In this document: piece by piece, positions 55,057 through 62,633 of the stretch
Layout of the letters: every line of letters starts with the position of its first letter
Position numbering within the stretch: the stretch's first letter is position 1
Origin: Subtercola frigoramans
GTDB lineage: Bacteria > Actinomycetota > Actinomycetes > Actinomycetales > Microbacteriaceae
DNA length: 64,000 nucleotides
Direction: 5' to 3'
NCBI RefSeq assembly: GCF_016907385.1
Contig: NZ_JAFBBU010000001.1
Coordinates: forward strand, 930,001 to 994,000
Made by a program: the position numbers and the translations under genes
The notes under the pieces: generated by a model
Databases searched by the model: none
Told to the model about the DNA's origin: nothing
What the model saw: only the letters and a program-made list of their open reading frames with translations

Positions 55057-56301
55057 ATGTCAGACCAAGCAGTAGTCGAGACCGCAACCCCCTCGCTCTG
55101 GGCCAGCCTGCCCCTACCGAGTTCGGCGGCCGAATGGATCGCCCGCGCAGAGCAGGTTGCAGAGATCCTCGCCGAAGACGCCCTCGCCAGGGATCGTGCC
55201 AACCAGGCGCCGCATGCCGAAGTGCAGCTGCTCAAGGATTCCGGACTCGTGACACTCCTCGGTCCGGCAGCCTTCGGAGGGGGCGGCCAGGAGTGGGTCA
55301 CCGCTCTCGCCGTCGTGCGCACCGTCTCGCGTGCCGACGCATCGATCGGCCAGCTGCTCGGCTATCACTACCTGTGGGCCTGGGCCGTTCGCCTGGTCGG
55401 CACCGAGCCGCAGATCGCCGCGGTCGAGGAGCTCTACACGACCAACACCCTGTTCTTCGGCGGCGCCGTGAACCCGCGCGATGGCGACCTGACGATCTCC
55501 GAAGAGGGCGAAGAGCTCGTCTACAACGGGCGCAAGTCATTCTCGACCGGCGGCCGCATCTCCGACCTCACGGTTCTCGAGGGAGTGCTCGACGGCACAG
55601 AAACGCACATCTTCGTCATCGTGCCGACCGATCAGCCGGGCATCCAGTTCGCCGGTGACTGGGACAACCTGGGCCAGCGTCTCTCAGAGTCGGGTTCGGT
55701 GGTCATCGATGGTGTCCGCGCCGACTGGGCTTCGGCTGCTGGCTTCGAGAACAAGGTCTACCTGCCCCTCACCTACAACTCCTTGAACGTTCCGCTCGTG
55801 CAGCAGATCTTCAGCAACATCTACCTCGGCATCGCGCAGGGTGCTGTGGCCGCCGCGGCGGAGTACACGCGAACCACCACGAGGGCGTGGCCCTACGGCG
55901 GCGACAACAAGCAGGAGGCGACAGAGGAGTTCTACATTCTGTCGGGCTACGGCGAACTGCAGTCTAAGCTGTGGGCCGATGAAGCACTGATCGACCAGGT
56001 CGACCGTGAACTGAGTGCAGTACTGCACGCCGAGCGCGAGGCCCTCACGGAGAAGGCCAGGGGAGACGTCGCTGTTCGAATCGCGGCGGCAAAACTGCGC
56101 ATCGCCGAAGATGGTCTCGAAGCTGCCACAAAGGTGTTCGAGCTGACCGGTGCCCGCGCCTCGTCGAACAAGGTCGGCCTCGACATCTACTGGCGCAACC
56201 TCCGCACGCACAGCCTGCACGACCCGCTGCCATACAAGAAGCGTGAGGTCGGCGAGTATGTACTGCTCGGCGCACTGCCGGCACCGAGCTGGTACACCTG
56301 A
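55057..56301 (+). CDS. Acyl-CoA dehydrogenase-like flavin oxidoreductase, DszC/SfnB type (copy 1)
   Basis: This 414-aa protein has the acyl-CoA dehydrogenase fold: helical N domain with AEVQLLKDSGLVTLLGPAAFGGGG, YNGRKSFSTGGRISD in the beta domain, and a C-terminal four-helix bundle with FELTGARASSNKVGLDIYWRNLRTHSLHDP. The last motif (H-x-x-x-D-P) marks the DszC/SfnB group, FMNH2-dependent monooxygenases that act on sulfones and other organosulfur compounds, rather than beta-oxidation enzymes. Substrate is inferred. ATG55057 follows GTGGAG at nine bases. A related gene follows after 48 bases. Confidence 0.8.
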   Translation: MSDQAVVETATPSLWASLPLPSSAAEWIARAEQVAEILAEDALARDRANQAPHAEVQLLKDSGLVTLLGPAAFGGGGQEWVTALAVVRTVSRADASIGQLLGYHYLWAWAVRLVGTEPQIAAVEELYTTNTLFFGGAVNPRDGDLTISEEGEELVYNGRKSFSTGGRISDLTVLEGVLDGTETHIFVIVPTDQPGIQFAGDWDNLGQRLSESGSVVIDGVRADWASAAGFENKVYLPLTYNSLNVPLVQQIFSNIYLGIAQGAVAAAAEYTRTTTRAWPYGGDNKQEATEEFYILSGYGELQSKLWADEALIDQVDRELSAVLHAEREALTEKARGDVAVRIAAAKLRIAEDGLEAATKVFELTGARASSNKVGLDIYWRNLRTHSLHDPLPYKKREVGEYVLLGALPAPSWYT

Positions 56302-56349
56302 TCCCGCACGACCGACCAGGCCGCACGTCGAACCACTGAGGATGAAGCT

Positions 56350-57639
56350 ATGACGAACGACACTGCACAGCTCGACGATGCTGCCGTGCACAGCGCAGTC
56401 GACGAACTGTCGACCGGAACGGACTACGAGGCGCTCGCAGCGCGGTTCCGGCCACTGTTCGAGACGATCCGGGCGACCGCCCTCGACCGTGAGAAGCAGC
56501 GCGCGCTGCCGTACGGAGAGATCCGTGCGCTCAAAGAGGCGGGGTTCGGCGCCGTGCGGGTGCCGAAGAAATACGGCGGGGCCGGGGCTTCGCTGCCCCA
56601 GCTGATCGAGCTGCTGATCGAACTGGCCGAAGCCGATTCGAACATCCCCCAGTCGCTTCGCGGGCACTTCGCCTTTGTCGAAGACCGCCTGAACGCCCAT
56701 GCGACGTCAGACCAGAGCGGGTGGTTCGCCCGGTTCGTCTCCGGAGACCTGGTCGGCAACGCGTGGACCGAGGTCGGCGCCGTCGAGGTCGGCACCGTCG
56801 ATACCAAGGTCACACCGGGGCCAGACGGCTGGGTCGTGAACGGTGAGAAGTACTACAGCACCGGCAGCATCTTCGCCGACTGGATCGACGTGTTCTCGCA
56901 GCGCTCCGACACCGACGAACTGGTGATCGCCGCCGTGAGCACGCATCAGGATGCTGTCGCCCAACAGGATGACTGGGACGGCTTCGGCCAGCGAACCACG
57001 GGTAGCGGAACGAGCACCTTCCGCGATGCCCTGGTGCTGCCCGAGAACGTTTTCCCGTTCGAATCGCGCTTCAGATACCAGACGGCGTTCTACCAGCTCG
57101 TTCTGCTGGCCGTTCTCGCCGGCAGCACACGGGCAGCAGCCCGGGAGGTCGCCGCACAGGCCAAGGGGCGCACCCGCGTCTACAGCAATGGGGCCGCGCC
57201 GGTCTGGAGTGACGACCCGCAGATCCAGCAGGTGGTCGGCGAGGCGACCGCGCAGGGGTTCGCTGCGACCGCGATCGCCGTGCGCTCGGCCGAAGCATCG
57301 CAGGCCTCGTACCTGGCCCGCTACGAGTTCGACGAAGCGAAGGAGCTCCAGGCGAACATCCGGGCCGAACTCGACTCTGCCCAGGGCCAGGTCGTGCTCG
57401 TGAAGCTCGCGCTGGAGGCGACCAGCACGGTTCTGAACGCGCTGGGCGCCTCGGGCGTGAGTGAGTCGAAGAGGCTCGACCGCTACTGGCGCAATGCTCG
57501 TACGGCGTCGTCGCACAATCCGGTCGTCTTCAAGGCGAGGATCGTCGGCGACTGGGCGATCAACGGCACGCCGCCGCCCTACGTCTGGTGGATCGGGGCC
57601 TCGAAGTCCAGTGCGGCTTCTGAGAAGGCAGGCCAGTAG
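56350..57639 (+). CDS. Acyl-CoA dehydrogenase-like flavin oxidoreductase, DszC/SfnB type (copy 2)
   Basis: This 429-aa paralogue of the preceding gene shares EIRALKEAGFGAVRVPKKYGGAGAS, VNGEKYYSTGSIFADW and ALGASGVSESKRLDRYWRNARTASSHNPV. It keeps the N/H-N-P ending in place of H-D-P. Overall identity with copy 1 looks low (by eye), so these are two enzymes with different substrates or a heteromeric pair rather than a recent duplication. No flavin reductase or sulfur transporter lies next to them. The site GAGGAT precedes ATG56350. Confidence 0.8.
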   Translation: MTNDTAQLDDAAVHSAVDELSTGTDYEALAARFRPLFETIRATALDREKQRALPYGEIRALKEAGFGAVRVPKKYGGAGASLPQLIELLIELAEADSNIPQSLRGHFAFVEDRLNAHATSDQSGWFARFVSGDLVGNAWTEVGAVEVGTVDTKVTPGPDGWVVNGEKYYSTGSIFADWIDVFSQRSDTDELVIAAVSTHQDAVAQQDDWDGFGQRTTGSGTSTFRDALVLPENVFPFESRFRYQTAFYQLVLLAVLAGSTRAAAREVAAQAKGRTRVYSNGAAPVWSDDPQIQQVVGEATAQGFAATAIAVRSAEASQASYLARYEFDEAKELQANIRAELDSAQGQVVLVKLALEATSTVLNALGASGVSESKRLDRYWRNARTASSHNPVVFKARIVGDWAINGTPPPYVWWIGASKSSAASEKAGQ

Positions 57640-57669
57640 CACTTCTGGCCCCTGAGTTCGGATGCTCGA

Positions 57670-57735
57670 GACCCCCTTCGTCGGGACTTTCGGCCTTGCT
57701 GCGAGGCGTGGGCCGGAGCCACTATGAAGGGGGTC
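57670..57735. repeat. Inverted repeat with GC-rich loop after copy 2
   Basis: GACCCCCTTC (57670-57679) and its exact complement (57726-57735) enclose 46 bases that hold a second CGGCC/GGCCG stem. It may serve as a terminator or a small mobile element; no U tract follows. Confidence 0.6.
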
Positions 57736-57777
57736 GCCCGCAACAGAGTGCGAGCGACCGTCGACGTCAGGAGAGCC

Positions 57778-58116
57778 ATGAATCACAGTGAGATCAGTAT
57801 GCACACGAAGCTCAGCCCCCTCCAGCAGAAGATCCTCGCCGTCGTCATGGTGTGGGGCCTGGCCTGGAAGGCCGCTTCGCTCTGGAGAGCCGCCCGCAAC
57901 GACAGCAGACCCTGGTTTGCAGCGCTGTTCCTCGTGAACTCGGCCGGGATTCTCGATGCGATCTACCTCTTCGTGGTGAGCCCCATTGCTCGTCGGGCCC
58001 GGGATGAGCGTGTCGTCGAAGAGGTTCTCGAACTCGCAGCCGAGGTCGAGCAGTTCGCTGCGGCGGTCGAAGAGGCGGCGCTGGCGGCTGAGGGGGAGCA
58101 GGAGCCACTAGCCTGA
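57778..58116 (+). CDS. DUF5652 family membrane protein
   Basis: This 112-aa protein has two hydrophobic segments, LQQKILAVVMVWGLAWKAASLW at about 12-33 and WFAALFLVNSAGILDAIYLFVV at about 42-64, with the family motif W-K-A-A-x-L-W-R-A-A-R. The C-terminal 45 residues are an acidic, Ala/Glu-rich coiled-coil-like tail. Function is unknown. CAGGAG is four bases before ATG57778. It lies 21 bases before the PPK2 gene and may be co-transcribed with it. Confidence 0.75.
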   Translation: MNHSEISMHTKLSPLQQKILAVVMVWGLAWKAASLWRAARNDSRPWFAALFLVNSAGILDAIYLFVVSPIARRARDERVVEEVLELAAEVEQFAAAVEEAALAAEGEQEPLA

Positions 58117-58137
58117 TCACCAGACGAAGGGACTCCG

Positions 58138-58950
58138 TTGAGTAAATCCGCCCCGATCCGCCCCAAACGCATCAACAAGGCCGTCTACGAAGCCGAACTC
58201 CAGCGGCTCCAGGCCGAACTCGTCGCCGCCCAGGAGTGGGTGATCGAAACCGGCGCGCGAGTGCTCGTACTCTTCGAGGGTCGCGACGCGGCGGGCAAGG
58301 GTTCAGCCATCAAACGGGTCACTGAGTACCTCAACCCGCGGGTCGCCCGCATAGCGGCACTTCCCGTACCTTCAGAACGCGAACGCGGCCAGTGGTACTT
58401 CCAGCGCTACGTGCAGCACCTGCCCACCAAGGGCGAGATCGTTCTCTTCGACCGTTCCTGGTACAACCGGGCAGGGGTCGAGAAGGTCATGGGCTACTGC
58501 ACGGCCGACGAGTATCGTCGTTTCCTGCACCAGGCTCCGCTCTTCGAACGGATGCTCGTCGAAGACGGCATCATCCTGCTGAAGTACTGGTTCTCGGTCT
58601 CCGACCGCGAACAGGAGGCGCGCTTCCGGTCGAGGCTGAACGACCCCATGCGCCGGTGGAAGCTCTCGCAGACAGATCTGCTGTCGATCACGAAATGGGC
58701 AGACTATTCCAAGGCCAAGGACGAGATGTTCGTGCACTGCGACATTGCCGAGTCACCGTGGTGGACCGTCGAGAGCGAAGACAAACGTTCCGCGCGACTC
58801 AACATGATGAGTCACCTGCTCTCACAGATCCCCTACGAGCACCTCGAACCTCCGCACGTCGTGTTCCCCAAGCGCCCGCCGGCCACCGACTACGAACGGC
58901 CGCCCCTCTCGCTCACCCGGTACGTCCCCGACTACGCGTCGACGCTCTGA
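58138..58950 (+). CDS. ppk2: Polyphosphate kinase 2 family protein
   Basis: This 270-aa single-domain PPK2 has Walker A VLFEGRDAAGKGSAIKR, the PPK2 block YLNPRVARIAALPVPSERERGQWYFQRYV, FDRSWYNRAGVEKVMGYC (Walker B and lid) and FSVSDREQEARFRSR. It transfers phosphate between polyphosphate and nucleoside di- or monophosphates in the cytoplasm; single-domain forms like this usually make NTP from NDP. TTG58138 follows GAAGGGA. A hairpin shared with the converging gene lies downstream. Confidence 0.92.
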   Translation: MSKSAPIRPKRINKAVYEAELQRLQAELVAAQEWVIETGARVLVLFEGRDAAGKGSAIKRVTEYLNPRVARIAALPVPSERERGQWYFQRYVQHLPTKGEIVLFDRSWYNRAGVEKVMGYCTADEYRRFLHQAPLFERMLVEDGIILLKYWFSVSDREQEARFRSRLNDPMRRWKLSQTDLLSITKWADYSKAKDEMFVHCDIAESPWWTVESEDKRSARLNMMSHLLSQIPYEHLEPPHVVFPKRPPATDYERPPLSLTRYVPDYASTL

Positions 58951-59022
58951 TGCTGAGGACTGACGCTGACGCTGACGCATATCGCTGATGCTGGTGCATC
59001 GTCAGTTCGGGTGGAGAAGCTA

Positions 59023-59058
59023 GACGGATGCCCTGAGCTTCAGCCCCGGGCATCCGTC
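59023..59058. terminator. Probable bidirectional terminator after ppk2
   Basis: GACGGATGCCC (59023-59033) pairs exactly with 59048-59058. It overlaps the 3' end of the converging spermidine-synthase-like gene and is followed by a weak tail on both strands. Confidence 0.6.
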
Positions 59059-59846
59059 GCTGCCACCGCATCGCCGATGAAGTTCGCCAGTTCGTGGGGT
59101 CGCACCAGGCCGCTCGGGTGCGGGCCTGCCGACTGCAGTTGGGGCAGCCTGGCGAGCAGGTGTTGGCCCGCCGATGCGAGTATCACCGCGTTGCCCTCAC
59201 CCAGCTGGTCTGTGAGGGAGGTCGGGTCAGCCACAGCGACCAGGCTGAACGCCCGGCGGACGGCGTCTGCCTGCGCGCGCACGGCGGCGAGCCCGTTGTC
59301 GTCAGCCACATTGACGGCCACGATTCCCTGCGGGGCCAGCAACCCTGCGAGTTCCTGGTAGAAGCCGATCGTCTTCAGATGTGGTGGTGTGGATGATCCC
59401 ACGTACACATCCGACACGATCAGGTCGAACGGGGCAGATGTCGCTGCCCAGGTGAGCCCGTTGCGTGCGTCGTCGATGCGCAGTGTGAGGTCGGCCTGCG
59501 CGTCGAGCGGCAGGTGTTCGAACACGAAGTCGACGAGATCTGGCTCCAGTTCGATGACGAACTGCTGCGACCCGGGTCGAGTGGCCGAAATGTATCGTGC
59601 CAGCGTCAGGGCTCCGGCGCCGAGATGGAGCACACGGATGGGGGCGCGGGCGGCGGCAACGAGGTCGGCGGCGTTCGCGATCCGGCGCACGTAGTCGTAG
59701 AGAACCTCGTCCGGCGCGGTCGGATAGACATGCGACTGGGCTTCGCCGCCGACGCGCAGAGTGAATCCGGCCGCACCGAAGGTGTCGGGGACGAGTTCGG
59801 CAAGCAGGCCGCTCTGTTTGAGGAATCGGGAGAGTCTGGCGGTCAT
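59040..59846 (-). CDS. Spermidine synthase-like protein (paralogue)
   Basis: This 268-aa protein shares its plan with the protein at 44916: SHVYPTAPDEVLYDYVRRIANAADLVA, IRVLHLGAGALTLARYISATRPGSQQFVIELEPDLVDFV, DLIVSDVYVGSSTPPHL and LLAPQGIVAVNVAD. The SAM/polyamine-pocket motif reads LGAGALT. It has no neighbouring S-adenosylmethionine decarboxylase. ATG59846 is preferred over an upstream frame because TAGGAT lies seven bases before it. Function is a methyltransferase-fold enzyme of unknown substrate. Confidence 0.75.
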   Translation of the reverse strand: MTARLSRFLKQSGLLAELVPDTFGAAGFTLRVGGEAQSHVYPTAPDEVLYDYVRRIANAADLVAAARAPIRVLHLGAGALTLARYISATRPGSQQFVIELEPDLVDFVFEHLPLDAQADLTLRIDDARNGLTWAATSAPFDLIVSDVYVGSSTPPHLKTIGFYQELAGLLAPQGIVAVNVADDNGLAAVRAQADAVRRAFSLVAVADPTSLTDQLGEGNAVILASAGQHLLARLPQLQSAGPHPSGLVRPHELANFIGDAVAATDARG

Positions 59847-59853
59847 TGCCCGA

Positions 59854-59859
59854 ATCCTA
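59854..59859 (-). promoter_or_regulatory. -10 box of leaderless spermidine-synthase-like paralogue
   Basis: TAGGAT on the minus strand, seven bases before ATG59846. Confidence 0.45.
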
Positions 59860-60013
59860 TGGTGCTGGTGCGTTGTCGGTGAAACCGGTCGCGCGCCACG
59901 AGCCGCGTTTCTGAAGCGGATTTCCCCGAGGTTCCGCCTGGGCATTGTTAGAGTGTGGCTGCGGCACGTTTGCCGTAGCAGTGCGGCCGACCGGCCCGTG
60001 AAGGAGTGGCATC

Positions 60014-61225
60014 ATGAGCACCGACGAACACAGCGCTGGCGAAGAAGCCGCACCTCCTCTCGGCCACGGTGAATCACCCGCGCCCGCACCGGAGACGAGT
60101 GACTCCCTGTCGCACGCAAGCGATTCGGTCGAGCATCCGGCAGCGGAGACCGTAGTGCAGGAGCGGGTCACCTCGCTGGAGACCGCTGCTGCCTCGCCGA
60201 GCGAAGCCACCGTGCCGCAGCCGATGGCGGAATCGCCCGTTGTCGAATCTCCCGTCGAGGCCCCAGCGGATTCCAGCGCAACGGCCGATCAGGCATCCGC
60301 TCCGGCGGCACCCATCGAACCGGCCGTTCCTGTCGAAAGGGTCGCCTCCCCGGCTGCGAGCGAGAGTGCCGTGGCACCTGTCGCCCAGTCTGACGACGCG
60401 CCTGCCGCTCCCGGCGCCGCGCTCGCGGGTGCTGCCGCGGCGGGTGCCGTTGGTGGGGCCGCTATTGCGTACCCGGCTGCTGCCTTCGCCCAACCGGCCG
60501 CGTACGCGCCGCCCGCGGCGTACGCCCCGCCCGCGGCCTATGCGACTCCCCAGGCAGAACTCGCAGCACGGTACCCCAATGGCGCGCCTGTCGAGGCCTA
60601 CCTGCCGCCGGGTTACGTACCGCCAGTTCCTGTCGTGGTGCCGGTGCTGACCCCTCCCAGGCGGCGAAGCAATCGCGGCATCGGCACGCTCATCGCCCTC
60701 GTTGGTGCGGTCGTGTTCGCGATCGTGTATGCCCTCGTCAGCCTCGCGATCCTCTCCTTCTCTGTTGCTGGCAACAAGGTCGGTTCTGTCTTGATGCAGT
60801 TCATGACGAGTCCGGCGTTCTACGTGCCGGTCATCTTCTTCGCCATCGCCCTCATTCTGGTCGTGCTCATCGTCAACCGTGCCAGCTGGTGGGCATACGT
60901 GTTCGGCGGGTTCCTCATTGCCGTCGTGGTCTATGGCGCAGCCATACTCGGGGCCCTGCTGGCCGTCCAGGCGTGGAACTTCACCCCTGACGAGGCCGCC
61001 CAGTTCATTCGGGGACTGGTGATGGATCCCCTGACCCTCGCGGCTGCGATCGTTGCTCGCGAGGTCACGATCTGGGTCGGAGCGTGGATCAGCTCGCGGG
61101 GGCGCAAGCTGAAGGCGCGCAACACCGCCGACCGCGAAGAATACGAGCGAAAACTCGCCGAGCAGACCGCTGCGCAGACCGCGGCGCAGTACCCGCAGCA
61201 TGCGGTTGCGACGCCGTTGGTCTGA
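60014..61225 (+). CDS. Pro/Ala-rich N-terminal, C-terminal multi-pass membrane protein
   Basis: This 403-aa protein is not a recognised family. Residues 1-215 are a disordered, acidic Ala/Pro/Ser/Val-rich region ending in YAPPAAYAPPAAYATP repeats. About 225-370 hold three or four hydrophobic segments (LIALVGAVVFAIVYALVSLA; FYVPVIFFAIALILVVLIV; WAYVFGGFLIAVVVYGAAIL; a weaker one near 345). The C terminus is basic and charged (SRGRKLKARNTADREEYERK). This resembles cytosolic Pro-rich extensions on actinobacterial membrane proteins; a role is unknown. AAGGAG is six bases before ATG60014. Confidence 0.65.
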   Translation: MSTDEHSAGEEAAPPLGHGESPAPAPETSDSLSHASDSVEHPAAETVVQERVTSLETAAASPSEATVPQPMAESPVVESPVEAPADSSATADQASAPAAPIEPAVPVERVASPAASESAVAPVAQSDDAPAAPGAALAGAAAAGAVGGAAIAYPAAAFAQPAAYAPPAAYAPPAAYATPQAELAARYPNGAPVEAYLPPGYVPPVPVVVPVLTPPRRRSNRGIGTLIALVGAVVFAIVYALVSLAILSFSVAGNKVGSVLMQFMTSPAFYVPVIFFAIALILVVLIVNRASWWAYVFGGFLIAVVVYGAAILGALLAVQAWNFTPDEAAQFIRGLVMDPLTLAAAIVAREVTIWVGAWISSRGRKLKARNTADREEYERKLAEQTAAQTAAQYPQHAVATPLV

Positions 61226-61305
61226 CTACGCAGGCAGACGTCCGACGCGCAGCGGATTCCGTGCTGCACGGGGGCCGGCGCCACTGTGAGGCACCCGGCG
61301 CTCGC

Positions 61306-61334
61306 TTGACCAGAGGCCTTCACCCGAGTATTAT
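61306..61334 (+). promoter_or_regulatory. Promoter of the rpsL-rpsG-fusA operon
   Basis: -35 TTGACC (61306-61311), a 17-base spacer and -10 TATTAT (61329-61334) are near consensus. The expected start near 61341 leaves a leader of about 285 bases before rpsL. Confidence 0.7.
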
Positions 61335-61340
61335 TTTCGA

Positions 61341-61625
61341 GGTGTGCGCTTTGTCGTGCGCTCGTTCGGTACTCGTGTCTTCATGACGCAGGCAACCGCC
61401 CGGCCACGCATGCTTCATACAAAGCAGGGTTTGATTGTTCAGCTCCTTCGAACGATCAGCCCCCACGGCATACCTACCTCAATCAGATTCACTCTGTGCG
61501 GTCTGCAGGTAGGTCCAATTGAACTCGAAACACGCGTCCGTTTCCACGGGAACAGGGCGTGCCGTCTTCGAATGCTCATTTTCAGTAGCAGCTGTCACCG
61601 TGCAGTAAACACAAGGAGTCATGTA
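61341..61625 (+). other. rpsL 5' leader
   Basis: This stretch of about 285 bases contains no convincing gene and is less GC-rich than its surroundings. No stem comparable to a known ribosomal-protein leader could be recognised by eye. The part from 61226 to 61305, between the membrane-protein gene and the promoter, also holds no gene. Confidence 0.5.
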
Positions 61626-62000
61626 GTGCCTACCATTCAGCAGCTGGTCCGTAAGGGCCGAACGCGCAAGGTCTCCAAGACCAAAGCGCCTGCTCTCAAG
61701 TCCAACCCGCAGCAGCGCGGTGTGTGCACTCGTGTGTACACCACCACGCCGAAGAAGCCGAACTCGGCTCTCCGCAAGGTCGCCCGCGTCAAGCTCTCCA
61801 ACGGTACTGAGGTCACGGCCTACATTCCCGGTGAAGGCCACAACCTGCAGGAGCACTCGATGGTGCTCGTGCGCGGCGGTCGGGTGAAAGACCTGCCCGG
61901 CGTCCGTTACAAGATCGTTCGCGGCGCGCTTGACACCCAGGCTGTCAAGAACCGCAAGCAGGCTCGCAGCCGCTACGGCGCGAAGATGGAGAAGAAGTAA
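61626..62000 (+). CDS. rpsL: 30S ribosomal protein S12
   Basis: This 124-aa S12 is full length, from [14 protein letters not shown] to [28 protein letters not shown] keeps the Lys at the streptomycin site and [27 protein letters not shown] keeps the second lysine, so the sequence predicts a streptomycin-sensitive ribosome. It sits in the decoding centre of the small subunit. GTG61626 follows AAGGAG. The stop codon shares one base with the rpsG start (TAATG). Confidence 0.99.
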   Translation: MPTIQQLVRKGRTRKVSKTKAPALKSNPQQRGVCTRVYTTTPKKPNSALRKVARVKLSNGTEVTAYIPGEGHNLQEHSMVLVRGGRVKDLPGVRYKIVRGALDTQAVKNRKQARSRYGAKMEKK

Positions 62001-62470
62001 TGCCTCGCAAAGGACCAGCTCCCAAGCGTCCCGTGGTTGCAGACCCGGTTTACGGCGCTCCCATCGTCAGCCAGCTCGTCAACAAGATCCTTCTTGATGG
62101 CAAGAAGGGCCTCGCAGAGAAGATCGTCTATGACGCTCTTGCCGGCGTCTCCAGCAAGAATGGCGCCGACGCGGTTGTCACTCTCAAGAAGGCGCTCGAC
62201 AACGTGCGCCCGACCATCGAGGTCAAGAGCCGCCGCGTCGGTGGCTCGACCTACCAGGTCCCCGTCGAGGTCAAGCCGCACCGTGCGAACACGCTCGCAC
62301 TGCGGTGGCTCACGACCTATGCGAAGGGTCGTCGCGAGAAGACCATGACCGAGCGTCTCACCAACGAGATCCTCGACGCATCGAATGGTCTCGGCGCTGC
62401 CGTCAAGCGTCGTGAAGACACTCACAAGATGGCCGAGTCGAACAAGGCCTTCGCGCACTACCGCTGGTAG
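62000..62470 (+). CDS. rpsG: 30S ribosomal protein S7
   Basis: This 156-aa S7 is full length: [20 protein letters not shown] start, [60 protein letters not shown] end. It binds the 3' major domain of 16S rRNA and nucleates head assembly; in other bacteria it also represses its operon mRNA. It is translationally coupled to rpsL by the TAATG junction. Confidence 0.99.
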   Translation: MPRKGPAPKRPVVADPVYGAPIVSQLVNKILLDGKKGLAEKIVYDALAGVSSKNGADAVVTLKKALDNVRPTIEVKSRRVGGSTYQVPVEVKPHRANTLALRWLTTYAKGRREKTMTERLTNEILDASNGLGAAVKRREDTHKMAESNKAFAHYRW

Positions 62471-62510
62471 ATCGAAGATTTACCAGCTTGCTGGCGCGCT
62501 GGAGCTATAG

Positions 62511-62570
62511 GTGAGGGCCATTTCTGGCCCTCACTGCGACGCCAGCGCCGGGGCCCGTCTCGGGCCCCGG
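62511..62570 (+). other. Two tandem perfect hairpins between rpsG and fusA
   Basis: GTGAGGGCCA-TTTC-TGGCCCTCAC (62511-62534) and CCGGGGCCCG-TCT-CGGGCCCCGG (62548-62570) each have a perfect 10-bp stem. No U run follows either, so they may be RNA-processing, stability or partial-termination elements that tune fusA against the ribosomal genes. Confidence 0.7.
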
Positions 62571-62633
62571 GCCACTCCTCGCGAGTAGCCTCAGCGCTTC
62601 AACTTTTGATGCATTACATATCGGAGGAAATCC

